Assembly: GCA_033220425.1 (NCBI GenBank)
Contig: CM065648.1
Coordinates: 496,001 to 560,000, forward strand
DNA length: 64,000 nucleotides
Direction: 5' to 3'
Origin: Lepraria neglecta
Lineage: Eukaryota; Ascomycota; Lecanoromycetes; Lecanorales; Stereocaulaceae
Position 1 is the stretch's first letter, and every line of letters begins with the position of its first letter. The notes below the pieces were generated by a model. The model saw only the letters and a program-made list of their open reading frames with translations, searched no databases and had not been told where the DNA came from. Of this stretch, positions 11,485-21,968 are shown piece after piece. The translations under genes and the position numbers were made by a program.

Positions 11485-11642
11485 GTGCTCCATTGGTGCT
11501 CCCCCATGCTCCCTTTCTGCTCTCCTATACTCCCTCGCTGCTCTCCCTTGCTCGCTCGTTGCTCCCCCGTGCTCCCCCTCAGCCACTTCCTGCTCGCTCT
11601 CTGCTCCCTCCTGCTCCCCCCTACTCCTTCCTGCTCCTTCGA
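11485..11642. repeat. Degenerate CT-rich minisatellite, about 10-11 base unit
   Basis: About 14 imperfect units of the type TGCTCYCYYY follow one another (for example tgctccctcc tgctcccccc). The strand bias (C+T on the plus strand) is almost complete. It directly abuts the left arm of the inverted-repeat element at 11648. Confidence 0.7.
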
Positions 11643-11647
11643 GGTTC

Positions 11648-11923
11648 CGACTTTAATGGTGGTCCGATGAGCACTTTCCGACTTCACTAGTGACATCGAC
11701 TTAAATGATGAGCTTCCAGTTAAAGCCTCCCTAAACTGAGTGCCTAACGCGCACTGAATATACTCAACCTTAATACCTAACCAACTCGCGGAGGGGAAGA
11801 TTAGGGACGAGCGCAGTAAGTGGCATGGGTTAGATAAGAATGCTTTCCTGTTCTTCGCGTATGACATAAGTTGGCTCGTCACTGAAAGTCGGAAAGTGCT
11901 TATCGGACCAACCATTAAAGTCG
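11648..11923. mobile_element. Small inverted-repeat element (MITE-like), 276 bases
   Basis: The outer arms at 11648-11694 and 11878-11923 are reverse complements over about 46 bases with a few mismatches and one-base gaps. Both start CGACTTTAATGG and contain GCACTTTCCGACTT. The roughly 180-base core has no convincing transposase. I could not identify a clean target duplication, so the superfamily is open. Confidence 0.65.
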
Positions 11924-12349
11924 TAACATCATACCAGTCATTCGCCATATAGATTGATCGTCCTTGTCCATGGGGCACTCAAACATGAATTTTTGGTGTA
12001 GGAACTTGACAAGGTCCAAGGCCCACATCTAGGGAGTCTGTTCAGACCAGCTGACTTACACCTAACCCTGCTAAGGGAGTCTCACTGTCGGATAGTCCTT
12101 TAGTTATTCTTCGGTAAAATTAATATGCCTCGACGAAACTGACGAAATGGGAGTTCATGTCAGTATCACCAAGGTTTGCAAGTGGGCCCAGGCGGAATTT
12201 CAAATTAGTGGAAGCATGAAAGTTGTGAGAGGCGGAGTAGATCCACCATACACTAACGCTCAAATTGCACTCAGCGTCTAGTATTGATAAGTGTACAACT
12301 GCATGTCCTTGCACAGTAAAAGCTTCTTGGTATGAATATCCAAGGCAGG
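11924..12349. other. Spacer, nothing supported
   Basis: About 425 bases between the inverted-repeat element and the 3' end of the HNH gene. No coding or repeat structure is supported. Confidence 0.35.
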
Positions 12350-13506
12350 CTAATTCTCCACTGGTTTCCGGTACACTTGCCACAACTTCATCAATTCATT
12401 CGACGTCGTGCCCGCCCAAGTGTAACCATAACGGTGGCTGTATGGAATCGACTTATCGTAAGGAGCCGAAGTCATCCAGTCTCTCTCCGTATGCTTCGGC
12501 TTTTTGCGGTGCTTGTTGGCTTGAATTAACTTCTTGGTGTCGAAGTCGTGAAGAGGAGGTTGTTGACCAGTGCTATCCGGCTGCCTCTTGGATATCCCTT
12601 TTCTACTCTTCCTACTACTGCTGAAATCCTCATCACCTTCTTCGTCCTCTTCACCGTCCTCTTCACTGTCCTCTTCACTATCCTCTTCACTGTCCTCTTC
12701 ACTATCCTCTTCACTGTCCTCTCCACCCTCCTCTCCACCCTCCTCTCCACCCTCCTCTTCATTCCCGTCACCATCCTCATTATCATCTGGTCGACAAATG
12801 GGACACTTTTCCTCGATACAGGGATCTCGGTATCTAAGCCAAAGCTTTCGTAGCACTCCAAAGTCGTCCAAAGTCTCTTCGAGCTCTGCGGAAGGGTTTG
12901 GAGGAGGAACAGGTGGAGGGCGTATGATGAGTACCCCTGGCTCACCCGGCCATATCTTTGTGGGACTGTCGGTGAAGGCTGACTTGTAGTGCTTGTCTTG
13001 GAAAGCTTCGGAATCGGGGTTGGGCAGAAGCAATAATCGCTGGAAAACAATGTTTCGTTGAGAATTATACTCCTGGATTTTCTGAGGTGTCGCTTCAATG
13101 CTTTGCGTCCAATTCGTAGTATCTTCGGGGATAAACGTCCATTCACCGGAATCAAAGGCGATATGACAAATCACGCAGAGGGCGACTAGATTACCTCTAT
13201 CATGGATGTTATGAAGCTGTGTGTGGCCAAGTTTATGATATCCCTCGAACTACGGTTTTGTAAGCCGTCATGTCGGAGGGGTTTGAACGGTAACCTTACG
13301 CTAAAACGCTGTAATCTTGCCTGTGGGTAGATATGACAGATTTGCAAGGGTCGGAAATTTTGGTGCGCTTTTTGATCACACAGCCAGCATCTCTTGTCTT
13401 GTAATCTTTTGATGTCGTCTTTGATTTTAGCTGGCACGTCGGCGGACGATTGTGATCCATGGTGACTGCTGTTTGGAACCTTACTTCTCTTTCTCTTCGG
13501 AGGCAT
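12350..13506 (-). CDS. HNH-endonuclease-domain protein with acidic repeat tail
   Basis: Two exons, 13506-13300 and 13249-12350, joined over a 50-base intron (donor GTAAGG, acceptor TAG), give 368 residues. The N-terminus is basic (MPPKRKRSK), a possible nuclear signal. A fungal HNH module follows: RCWLCDQK (first Cys pair), QICHIYPQA (His of the HNH core), then HNIHDRGNLVALCVICH with the metal-binding His/Asn and second Cys pair. Residues about 195-240 are almost only Glu, Asp and Ser, from 12-base repeats encoding EEDS. The C-terminus is Lys/Arg-rich and then aromatic. Catalysis is inferred only from the motif. Such proteins occur in many copies in Pezizomycotina with unknown roles. It is divergent from the photolyase. 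Confidence 0.8.
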
Positions 13507-13985
13507 TTTGTAATGGAAGGCCGTTCGGCTACAGAGGAGGTAGGTCTCGTATTGTAGCTCGACCAGACGTTAAGTGGAGAGATGGATTGGCTGAGTGATG
13601 GGTAGATTGAAAGCTGGGCGCGTTTGGTGGAGTGTCGGGCCAGGAACATTGCAGGTTGCCAAGGGATCTTCCCGAGGTGGCGCTAAATTAGTTGGCCCGA
13701 TTCCCCGAGTACTTCGATTTCATCATCGAATTTCAGGAACGCACTTTTTCGAGACAAACATGGACGTTCAAAGTCCAATTCTCGTTGGGAGACCATCTTT
13801 TACGACCATTTTACGGAGACTCAGGTCGAGATACAAGCCTCCTTGAGCAACTACACCAGAGGTAGCGTGCTAAGCAAATTCGGAAATCGATTCCAAGAAT
13901 AAACACGATTCGAGCTAACAGCCTTCTCGCGTTGCTTTGCTCTCGAACAGCCTGCGGGTCTATTGCTGTGTATAGATCATTTGGG
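13507..13985. promoter_or_regulatory. Shared divergent promoter region, HNH gene / photolyase
   Basis: 479 bases between two divergent ATGs with no gene of its own. A GATA-like light-response element may be expected for a photolyase, but I do not see an unambiguous cluster. Confidence 0.35.
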
Positions 13986-16075
13986 ATGGCTTCCTCCAAG
14001 CCTAGAGTCATGTACTGGTTCCGAACTGACCTGCGCCTGCACGATTCGCCCGCCTTGAAAGCCGCCCTGGACCTGAAGCCTGATTGTTTGTACCCTGTGT
14101 GGTGCTGGGATCCTCACTATGTCTATCGCGCGAGGGTGGGGCCGAATAGATGGCAATACCTGTAAGATATGCTGCACAGAATAGGGAACTATAGGAGCTT
14201 GGGCGTATGCTGAATCAATTTTGCACAGACTTGACTGCCAATCCGACCTCTCCGCCTCAATCACAAAGTTGAACCCAAAGTCAAAGCTGTTTGTTGCTCG
14301 AGAAGCACCTCAGACACTCCTCACGAAGCTTTTCAAGGCATGGAATATTACACATCTGGTTTTTGAGAAGGATACCGACGCGTACGCCCGAGAACGAGAC
14401 GAGAATGTCATCAGACAGGCGAAAGAAGCTAGTGTGGAGGTGATCGTCAAAATGGGCAGAACGTTGTATGATCCCGACGAGCTAGTCAAGGCAAATGGTG
14501 GAAAGCCGACCATGAGCATCACTCAAGTGCAGAAAGTAAGCTCGAGCAGACAGAGAGGTGGAGAAACTGACTGACTGTTTTCAGGCGGCTGAAAAACTTG
14601 GAGTAGTCGCAAAACCGATACCCACTCCTGAATCACTTCCTAACCCTGGCGACACCGCCCTCGACTTCGACCACACCCAGCCATCCCCCAATCCCGACTT
14701 CAACGACATTCAACGAGATTCGAAAGACAAGTCCTACACCAACCTCTCCGGTCCCAGAGGTGATTTTGCGGTGCCCACCATGTCAGAACTCGGCCTGAAA
14801 CGAGCCACAACGCAACATCGTGGCGGCGAAACCCTCGCGCTCAAGGCGCTCGACGACATCATTTCGAACACAAAGTACACAGCAACCTTCTCAAAGCCGG
14901 AGACAGCACCCACAGCCTTCTCCCCCCAATCCACCACCCTCCTCTCCCCACACCACCACTTCGGCTCCCTAAGCGTACGCCTCTTTTACTGGCGCGTAAT
15001 GGACGTCCTGAAGGCCTATAAAGGCAAACAATCCACAATTCCCACAAACCTAATCGGGCAACTCCTTTTCCGCGATATGTATTTCGCCGCGCAAGCACCC
15101 CTGGGCTACTCATTCGCACAAACAGTCGGCAACTCCCACTGCAGATTTATACCCTGGCACCTTCCCTCAAAGGTGGACCCGTGCAATGGCCTTATCACAG
15201 GAGAGCACCACATCGACACACCCGAAGCAGAGACTTGGTTCCAGCGCTGGAAATGGGGTAAGACGGGTTTCCCATGGATTGATGCCCTGATGCGACAGCT
15301 TCGCCAGGAAGGGTGGATACACCATCTCGGCCGGCACGCCGTTGCTTGCTTCCTTACGAGAGGAGGTTGCTATATAGACTGGGAAAGAGGCGCGGAGGTA
15401 TTTGAAGAGTGGCTGATTGATCACGAGGTTGCATGCAATACGGGGAATTGGCAGTGGCTGAGTTGCACGGCTTTCTACTCGCAATTCTATCGGTGCTATT
15501 CGCCTATTGCGTTTCCAAAGAAAACAGATGCGAAGGGGCAGTTTGTGAGACATTTCTGTCCTGAGCTTAAGGATTATCCGGATAAGTTCATATACGAGCC
15601 GTGGAAAGCTCCGATTGCGGACCAGAAGAAAGCTGGATGTATGATTAAAGGCGATGGTGACGAGACTGAGGGCGAGGGAGGTGAGAAGTTTTATCCGAAG
15701 CCAATGTTCGATTTCAATGTTCGCCGCACTATCTGCATTGATGCTATCAAAAACGCCTACCACGTAAATCTCTATGGCGACAATGCCAAAGTCAAAGACG
15801 GGACATGGCGGGACTTATTTTCTGACAACGCCGAAGGACCCACCGAAGGCAAGAGCGCGAAGGACGCGACGAATAGGAACAAGAAGGTAAAGAGTGGCGA
15901 GGAGGCGAGTGGGGATATGGGCGTTGATCAGGATGAAGGGGAGGCTGCTGAGGTTGGTGGGGAGACGAAGGGAGGGGATAGGCAGGGGAAGAGTCCTGGG
16001 AAGAGGAAGAGAGGGGCGGGGCAGGGGCAGGGGACGTTGGATGGGCATTTTGGGGGGAAGAAGGCTAAGAGATAA
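13986..16075 (+). CDS. (6-4) photolyase / animal-type cryptochrome
   Basis: Flavoprotein that uses light to repair UV (6-4) pyrimidine photoproducts, or a related light sensor. Exons 13986-14161, 14229-14535 and 14585-16075 join in phase to 657 residues. The N-terminal photolyase domain starts MYWFRTDLRLHDSPAL. The FAD domain contains WKWGKTGFPWIDALMRQLRQ and WIHHLGRHAVACFLTRGG near residues 385-415, including the His characteristic of (6-4) enzymes, and NWQWLSCTAFYSQFYRCYSP near 449 with Trp electron-transfer positions. These match the animal-type/(6-4) clade rather than CPD class I or DASH. The C-terminal extension of about 80 residues is Gly/Glu/Lys-rich, contains the basic run GKRKRG and ends GQGTLDGHFGGKKAKR, which resembles a PCNA-binding box followed by a nuclear signal. 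Repair versus signalling cannot be decided here. Confidence 0.9.
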
Positions 16076-16095
16076 GCACAGATTGTAGGATCTTA

Positions 16096-16420
16096 GTGGC
16101 TGTTGAATGTTAGAGTATCTCGTTGCCCGGGTCTGGTGCCAATCATGAAGTGCATAGTTGGGGCGGACTCGGGTTTGTGCTGTAAGCCATCAACGGACGC
16201 TCAATGTGGGGAAACTTCGTCGCTAGGGCTCTGTGCCCATCATAAATAGTATGGTCGAGGTTGACTTGCGCTTGCACTGTGAGTCATCAGGGGATGTTGA
16301 ATGCGAGGCATCCTCGTTGCTAGGGTCTAGTGCCGTGGTGTGTGCATGATCAAGGTGGACTGGGCCTTGCACTGTGAATGATTAGGAGCCGTTGGATGTA
16401 AGAAATTCTTATTGTTGTGG
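16096..16420. repeat. 97-base tandem repeat, three copies plus a partial
   Basis: Units start at 16121, 16218 and 16315 with CGTYGCYMGGGYYTDGTGCC. Each ends in a variant of gttgaatg...cct before the next begins. Unit lengths are 97, 97 and 96 bases. A partial end of a unit lies at 16096-16120 and the fourth unit is lost after 16411. Copies share roughly three quarters of bases by eye. It sits just 3' of the photolyase stop and may be partly transcribed in its 3' untranslated region. Confidence 0.75.
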
Positions 16421-16697
16421 TATTCCGCCCATTCTTTCCTTCGTCTTAGAATTCTTCTCTTCAGTGTGTCTGCACGAGGCATGGGTTGTTCTCTGAAGAA
16501 TTGCGATTTGATGGGCTTCATCCCATAAGAAGCATGTTCCTCTTTGAAAAACGTGTATCGCAGCCAACTTTGCTGGGACATTATTCAAAATTTTGTCGCA
16601 GTTCAAGCACACTGAACCTCGCTACAGTCTAACTGCTTTCTTTTGTCCCCTTGTCCCAGGTTATTCATGCCCAATTCAGGCAATCGTCCATATTGAT

Positions 16698-17818
16698 TTA
16701 CCAATTTCTGCTGTCACGGAAGCAGAGGGTCTTCTTAGCCCGTTCAAGGCCCTCCTTTGCAATAGCGTTATCTGGATCATATCGAAGAGCTTCCGAGTAC
16801 CAAAAGACAACATTCTCCAATTTGATGACTGAGCCATGGAGCTCGTCCAATTCAGCTCTCGTAATATGTAGATATGCTCTGTGTCGTGGAAAATGGGTAA
16901 GAGTGGTGTATTTCTTTGCATATTCAATGGCATGTTTGACCACTTCGTGAGCCTGTCTGTAATATCTGGCGTCTTTCAGCGCCCTGGCTTGAGACCTCCC
17001 CAAAATAAGGACCTGTTCGAGGTAAAATACTGAACGAGAGATCATCTGATGGTTGTGCGAGAGCCCCTGGATGATGGCCCCTTTGGTCCTTCCAAAGTAA
17101 AACGCGGATTGTGCATAGTCTCCAGCTTCGGACTTGGCATGAGCTCGGAATTTCATGATTTCAATGTACATATCCACCACGTAGCCTTTGTAACGTACGC
17201 CAATTGCGAGCACTAGGAGATGCTCTGCCTACCCATTGTCTTTGATCCCAAACCACCCAGAGATGATAATTAGGTTCAGAGACCTCAAGAACTGGTTCTG
17301 ATTTATCTTGTCTGGCAGATCAAAAGGATTGATCGCATTAATCCAAGTGGCTCCGATCAATATATTTTCCTTCATCCACAATTCACATATGACTAGCCCA
17401 AAGGTCTCGAGATCCTGCAACGCAAGGACAAGCTGGTTTGCTCGATGTTCACGAACCATGTTCTTGTCCCGAGGTCGAGTTCCATGGCCATGTGAGGGCA
17501 GTCTACCGCTTTGAAAGTGACAGCGGTTGCGAGAATTTGCTTGTTGAGTATTACACCAACTAGGGCCCTTTGTTGTAGACGGGCCATAACGAAATTGTTC
17601 ACCGCGTAGAATATCGCCGATGCTTCTCGGTGAATTTGAAGATTGGTGTACAAGACTTCAGTTGCGAAGATGTAGCTTGGGCCAGAGTATTGCGAACAAC
17701 CCCACATGGTCTTGCAGCTTTTGTTCCGCTTCGCGAGCAGCGCGCATGGATAAATCTCATTGCGAATCTTCCCAGGCAAATCAAGAAAGCTAACAGGAAT
17801 TTTCCCCATTGGGCTCAT
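16698..17818 (-). pseudogene. Decayed F-box-like / TPR-like host gene
   Basis: The minus strand reads from an ATG at 17818 (MSPMGKIPVSFLDLPGKIRN), with LYTNLQIHREASAIFYAVNN, the pattern of fungal F-box-like proteins that begin with a Leu-Pro-x-Glu/Lys-Ile-Arg motif. The frame then shifts near 17460 and continues as HRANQLVLALQDLETFGLVI. It meets an in-frame TAG at 17229, after which it stays open to 16698. The last part is helical and TPR-like (ARYYRQAHEVVKHAIEYAKK, then WYSEALRYDPDNAIAKEGLE). One frameshift and one stop in otherwise protein-like sequence suggest a recent pseudogene. A short intron or sequence error at 17460 cannot be excluded. There is no identifiable substrate. Confidence 0.6.
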
Positions 17819-18623
17819 ATTAATTGCCGCTCCCAAGAATCTGCAGAAACAGCGGCCACTCACCCACTTGTTTTGCCGCTTTGGTTGGCTTCTGAAACTC
17901 CATGCCTTGCAGATGACGAGGTAAGCATGCTCTCATGGCCGGTTTTGAGCGAGTCGTGTCGGACGCGTGTGGTCTATCAATTGCCTTCTGTGGCGATCTC
18001 CTGGTAGGATGCCCGGCCATCTCGCCGATCTTACTCGAAGCTCGTGGCTTTCATCGCTGTATGATGGTCTATGTCCGTTAGTTACGACATCTTTTGATAC
18101 ACAAGATCAAAGTGTGAGCTCACCCATGCCGGACAATTCTCTGAATTTCGATCTCAATCCTCGATCGCGTACCTCACAAACAAAAAAGATTGATGGCGAA
18201 ACCCTGGTGAACTTAAACGATACAAGGGTCGGTTACCCTTTTTCCAGGTCACAAACGAGGGTGAAACACGGTCAACTCATAGCATTAGTTGATACAACCA
18301 CCATGATGGTACATTTTCGGGGGAAGGTGGTGTTGTATTTGTGGGAAATGAGGGGGAGGTTGGATGTTTATATTTGAAAGTGAGGCTTTAGCACTAGTGT
18401 CACTTCACTGTAAAAGGAACGCAAGGGCGTATGACGAATGACAGTAGCTATGAAAACAAGCGATCCTATTCCCATTGCTCAAGTTCTCGATCGTTCCAAT
18501 GCATGAATTCTATCTATCCTATTCCACCCCCAACGCACTTTTCAAAATCGTCGGATTCGCATGGTTTTAGTGTACAATTGGTCTCCGTCCTTTTACATAA
18601 TTTTGCCACGATACCTTCCACTG
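17819..18623. other. Intergenic region, nothing supported
   Basis: About 800 bases with short open frames only. A minus-strand open stretch just upstream of 17818 could be an extra 5' exon of the F-box-like gene, but the only available intron would be about 23 bases, too short. Confidence 0.4.
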
Positions 18624-19735
18624 CTCAAGAAGGTCGCAACCCCTGAGCACCAAGATATTCTTGAATAACCTTATACGCCCCAGTCGAATTATAATGAAAA
18701 TTCAACGCATGTCAAGCACCAGGCTGAATATACGCCTCAAACGCCTTTGCAGCCGGAAGCGTCGTCCCCACCTTCTCAACATCATTAGGAGTACCAGTAG
18801 CAAGATAGTCTCCTCCGCAGTAAGAAGCGTCTTGGTCTGTTCGTCGTCAGCAAAACACATACTTTGAGAAGGTTGATAAACATATTACAAGTAACTACAA
18901 GAATAGGTCCTTTGAAATCGGGAGCAGTGATGTTCCCAGTCCCAGCAGTCAAGAGCTCGCCAGGCCCAAAAGGTTGCTTGTTGAGGCGCGCGAGTTGGCA
19001 ATTGAAGCCCGCTATGACGGTGGCGATGTGGGTGTCATCCAAGGAGAAGCCTGTCTAGACGATTCTATCGCTCGCTTGTGGATACTGAGCGGCCAGCTTG
19101 TAGACGAGGTTGGAACCGAATGACCAACCAACGTGGACAATCTTTGAGAATCGATGAGGGAAGTTAGGGAATCTGCCGTTGCGGAGCATCTTCGTTAACT
19201 CGTAGATTACAGACACCTCTGCCGGTGATTGAAGGATGTTGACTGGGTCTACAATGGAGAAGCCCCGGTGCCGAGACGGTCGATGGCGATTGTCGAGAAG
19301 CCATACTGTTCAACTGCAATGTCGACGTAGCTGTAGTTGAAGTTGTTGAATGGTAAGCCGCAGTACCTATTTGTCTTTCAGTCTTTCTCTTGCGATAGTA
19401 TAGCACAATACGAATACTCTCGTTTTGTCAACTCCAAGTCCGTTGACTAGGAATTGCAGTGTGGAATTTGATCCGTTGGCATTATTCGGCTGGCAAAATT
19501 CAACACTGATATTGAACGTGCCTGTCACCGTTCGATAACCTGTGGGCTCCAAGGAATTTCCAATGTTGGTCAACTCCTGGATGAATGTCGTCGCGTCTAG
19601 GTTGTCCTGGAAGTTTGGTATGCTGTATATACCAATTTGAGCAGAGACATCGAAGGGGACGGAGAAATTCTGGCAAGGTTTTGCTGCCGCTGAGTTGGCG
19701 AAGAGGAACAATATGGGGAACAGAAGGAAGAACAT
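18624..19735 (-). pseudogene. Decayed secreted alpha/beta hydrolase
   Basis: Starts at ATG 19735 with a signal peptide (MFFLLFPILFLFANSAAA). It continues through LVNGLGVDKT, LPFNNFNYSYVDIAVEQYGF, STIAIDRLGTG, a nucleophile elbow, TGFSLDDTHIATVIAGFNCQ, YCGGDYLATGTPNDVEKV and HALNFHYNSTGAYKVIQEYL, ending near 18624. This is the full order of a fungal secreted alpha/beta hydrolase family. It is broken by a frameshift after RLGTGAS, a TAG replacing the residue before TGFS, and a TGA just before the catalytic-His segment HALNF. The elbow reads GWSFGS where the family normally has GHSFGS. Two introns remain readable, near 19390 (donor GTATTC) and near 18890 (52 bases, branch GCTGAC). It is a clear pseudogene of a host enzyme. 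The substrate is unknown. Confidence 0.85.
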
Positions 19736-21439
19736 GCTTGCAGCTATGCAGTGTATGTTTGTGTTTTTGGAGAAGAAGGGGCGCTGGTCGTGGTGGACGG
19801 TGTCTGCAAGGGACAGAGGATTGCCGTTTGCATGGACTCAAATTTGCAATCGAAGAAGGAGAACCTGTTGAAAACTAAGAGGAGAAAGAAGGCTGGCACT
19901 GGATGTGTTTATATACATTATATCGCCGCCACCGCAACTTCCTGACAATCGTTAGTGTTAAACATGCCCCTCACTGACACCCAACGCCCTGGTAAAATCT
20001 TGTACGATTTGCACTCTTTGCTTTCTCAAACACTGGGTGGTGTCGGGTTGTTGTCGGCCGGTCTCAAAATTGTCGGTCCGGTGTGACATGCGCTCGACTG
20101 TGAAAACACCTTTTCCAATCTGGAACTTGGGGAAGTGTTGCAGGGTCCTTAATATCCCCCACGCTCCTTCACTCGTACCTTGCCATCGTGCAGACAAATT
20201 TCAATCCTCTCTCTGGTATTGCTGGTGCCCACTGGCAGTGGGCTTGCAGTTCAGCATGCCGAGGCCGTAGTGGCGAGATACCTTTGTCTTCCACTATGGA
20301 CATAACCGTTGACTTCATCTGGTCGAATGCCATGGGAAAAGACCATCTCAGGAAGCGCTTTGCGACTAAGAAGGTGGGAGCTGGCATTCAGATTCTATCC
20401 CACCGGCCCCATAATCTCGTACCAATGTACGCGGCCTATTTTGGCGGATCTTCATAAGAGCAGAGTATGCTAAGGCGAAGGTTCATGCCGAGTGAAGCGA
20501 AAGCGTAAATTCTACAATCGCTCTCGTTGGTCCAATAATTCGCTCTTGTGCTTTGAAGAGGGTTCGCCGTGCCGTACCTCATGCAATGTCGGCCGAAGTG
20601 ACAGGCGATGACCAAAGCGTCGCGCTTCTCGATGAATATCGTGGTTCCATTGCGCTCGTATTGCCGAAGCCCCTGAACATCGAAGTTGACGTTTCGAGCT
20701 GGAGGTCAGGACTTGTTATGATGTGGAAAAAAGTCTTGTAAGATATTCCTACGACAGTGCGTACCTCCTCAAGAGGCTAGTTGCCGCGAGCAAGTAAGAA
20801 ATAAGTCAACGTCTGTAGATAAGATGCTGCTATACGATCGAGGTCAATCTTGAGGTAGAGAGAAATGCATGGAGAAACACAGCAGCGCCATATGCAAAGA
20901 TCTGGAAATTTCTGGCGAATTATGGAATTACCAGCCATGTCGATAGACATGACTTACAATGACACTCCCTTGAGCAGATCTGGGCGCTTCCGCAAAGGGT
21001 CAGATCTTTGGAGTGCGTATTCATCGAACACGCCCCATGCAGATTGGCGATCGTGCGCACTTTTGTCACACAGGCAGTAGACTATACTCGCGACATGCAT
21101 ATGAAAGGCCCCATGGACTGACTTCCTTGTAACCTGACTTCGACAAACGAGTAAAGAGTAATTCTTGAATCACTAGTGCCGTGCTTACCTGCCCTTAAAG
21201 ATTCCTTCATGGAACTCCAAGGCAATACGTTGGGTCTCGCTAATACTCTTGCTTGAATACTCGGATACGTCACGCCCCGTAACCCTTGAGTCTTGACGTT
21301 GTCAATGCCGTTCCTAGAGGTTGATTAATGCCGAATCAGAATTTGTATAGTTGCTTCCCCAACTCCGCGCTAAAGGATTATTCCCTCTGCGCCTTCATGG
21401 CTTTTCCCATATTCCTGGTCATCCCTTTGATTCGAAAAT
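19736..21439. other. Long gene-poor stretch
   Basis: About 1.7 kb. Short open frames around 20188-20457 and 20553-20741 on the plus strand have somewhat protein-like pieces (for example MDITVDFIWSNAMGKDHLRK at 20296), but no complete gene or recognisable domain could be built. They may be gene remnants. Confidence 0.4.
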
Positions 21440-21968
21440 TTATCCAACGCTCCTCCTCTTCCCAACGGGCATCCCGGTTGTAATGGCATCACTCGGTCTC
21501 TCCAACCTCAGATCTTCCTTCCTAACCACCCGATTGGGCTGGCTGTTATCAATCCTCGCCCTCAATGGCGGTTCGTGACTAGGTCTCTCCCCCACACCCT
21601 CCGCTACAGGTAAATCCGCCCCCAAATCCAAACTATCAGCAATAGTCTGCACCCTCTTCTTCTCCTTCTCCGTTCCCTTGATACCCTCACTTGCCGGCGC
21701 AGGTTTGTTGAATCCCAACCACTTTCGTCTGGACTTTCCTGGCGTGGAGGGAGGTGTATTCTTAGAGAGGGAGGTAGTGGGCGATGCGAATTCAGAGGGG
21801 AGTTTGCCGTTCACTTCGTCGTAGATTGTTGTTAGAGTTGGGGCAGCGCCGGGGGGGTTGAGGGGGGCGGAGGAGGGGTTGATGCGTAGGAAGCCTGGGG
21901 GATGGGTGGGTTAGGGGGGGCTTTTGGAGTTGGGGGGAGGAAGGGGGAAGGGGGGTGTACACATCACT
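21440..21968 (-). CDS. Hypothetical protein, 5' end unresolved
   Basis: Weakly supported gene. The 3' exon 21894-21440 reads FLRINPSSAPLNPPGAAPTL, IYDEVNGKLPSEFASPTTSL, PSTPGKSRRKWLGFNKPAPA and ends GKRRSVG. An upstream piece (LKSTLDQLLPHADFTLS) can join it through an intron with donor GTGATG at 21967 and acceptor CAG before 21894, keeping phase. No start codon was found upstream, so at least one more exon is missing. Composition is hydrophilic, Pro/Ser/Lys-rich and probably disordered. No function is proposed. Confidence 0.35.

Noticed and set aside
12548-12989. Ser/Leu/Pro-rich plus-strand frames opposite the HNH gene
   Set aside because: They are antisense shadows of the Glu/Asp/Ser repeat of the HNH protein.
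16327-16612. Minus-strand open frames as a gene or 3' exon of the F-box/TPR-like gene
   Set aside because: Half of it overlaps the 97-base tandem repeat, the frames are short, and no splice junction to the upstream gene keeps phase.
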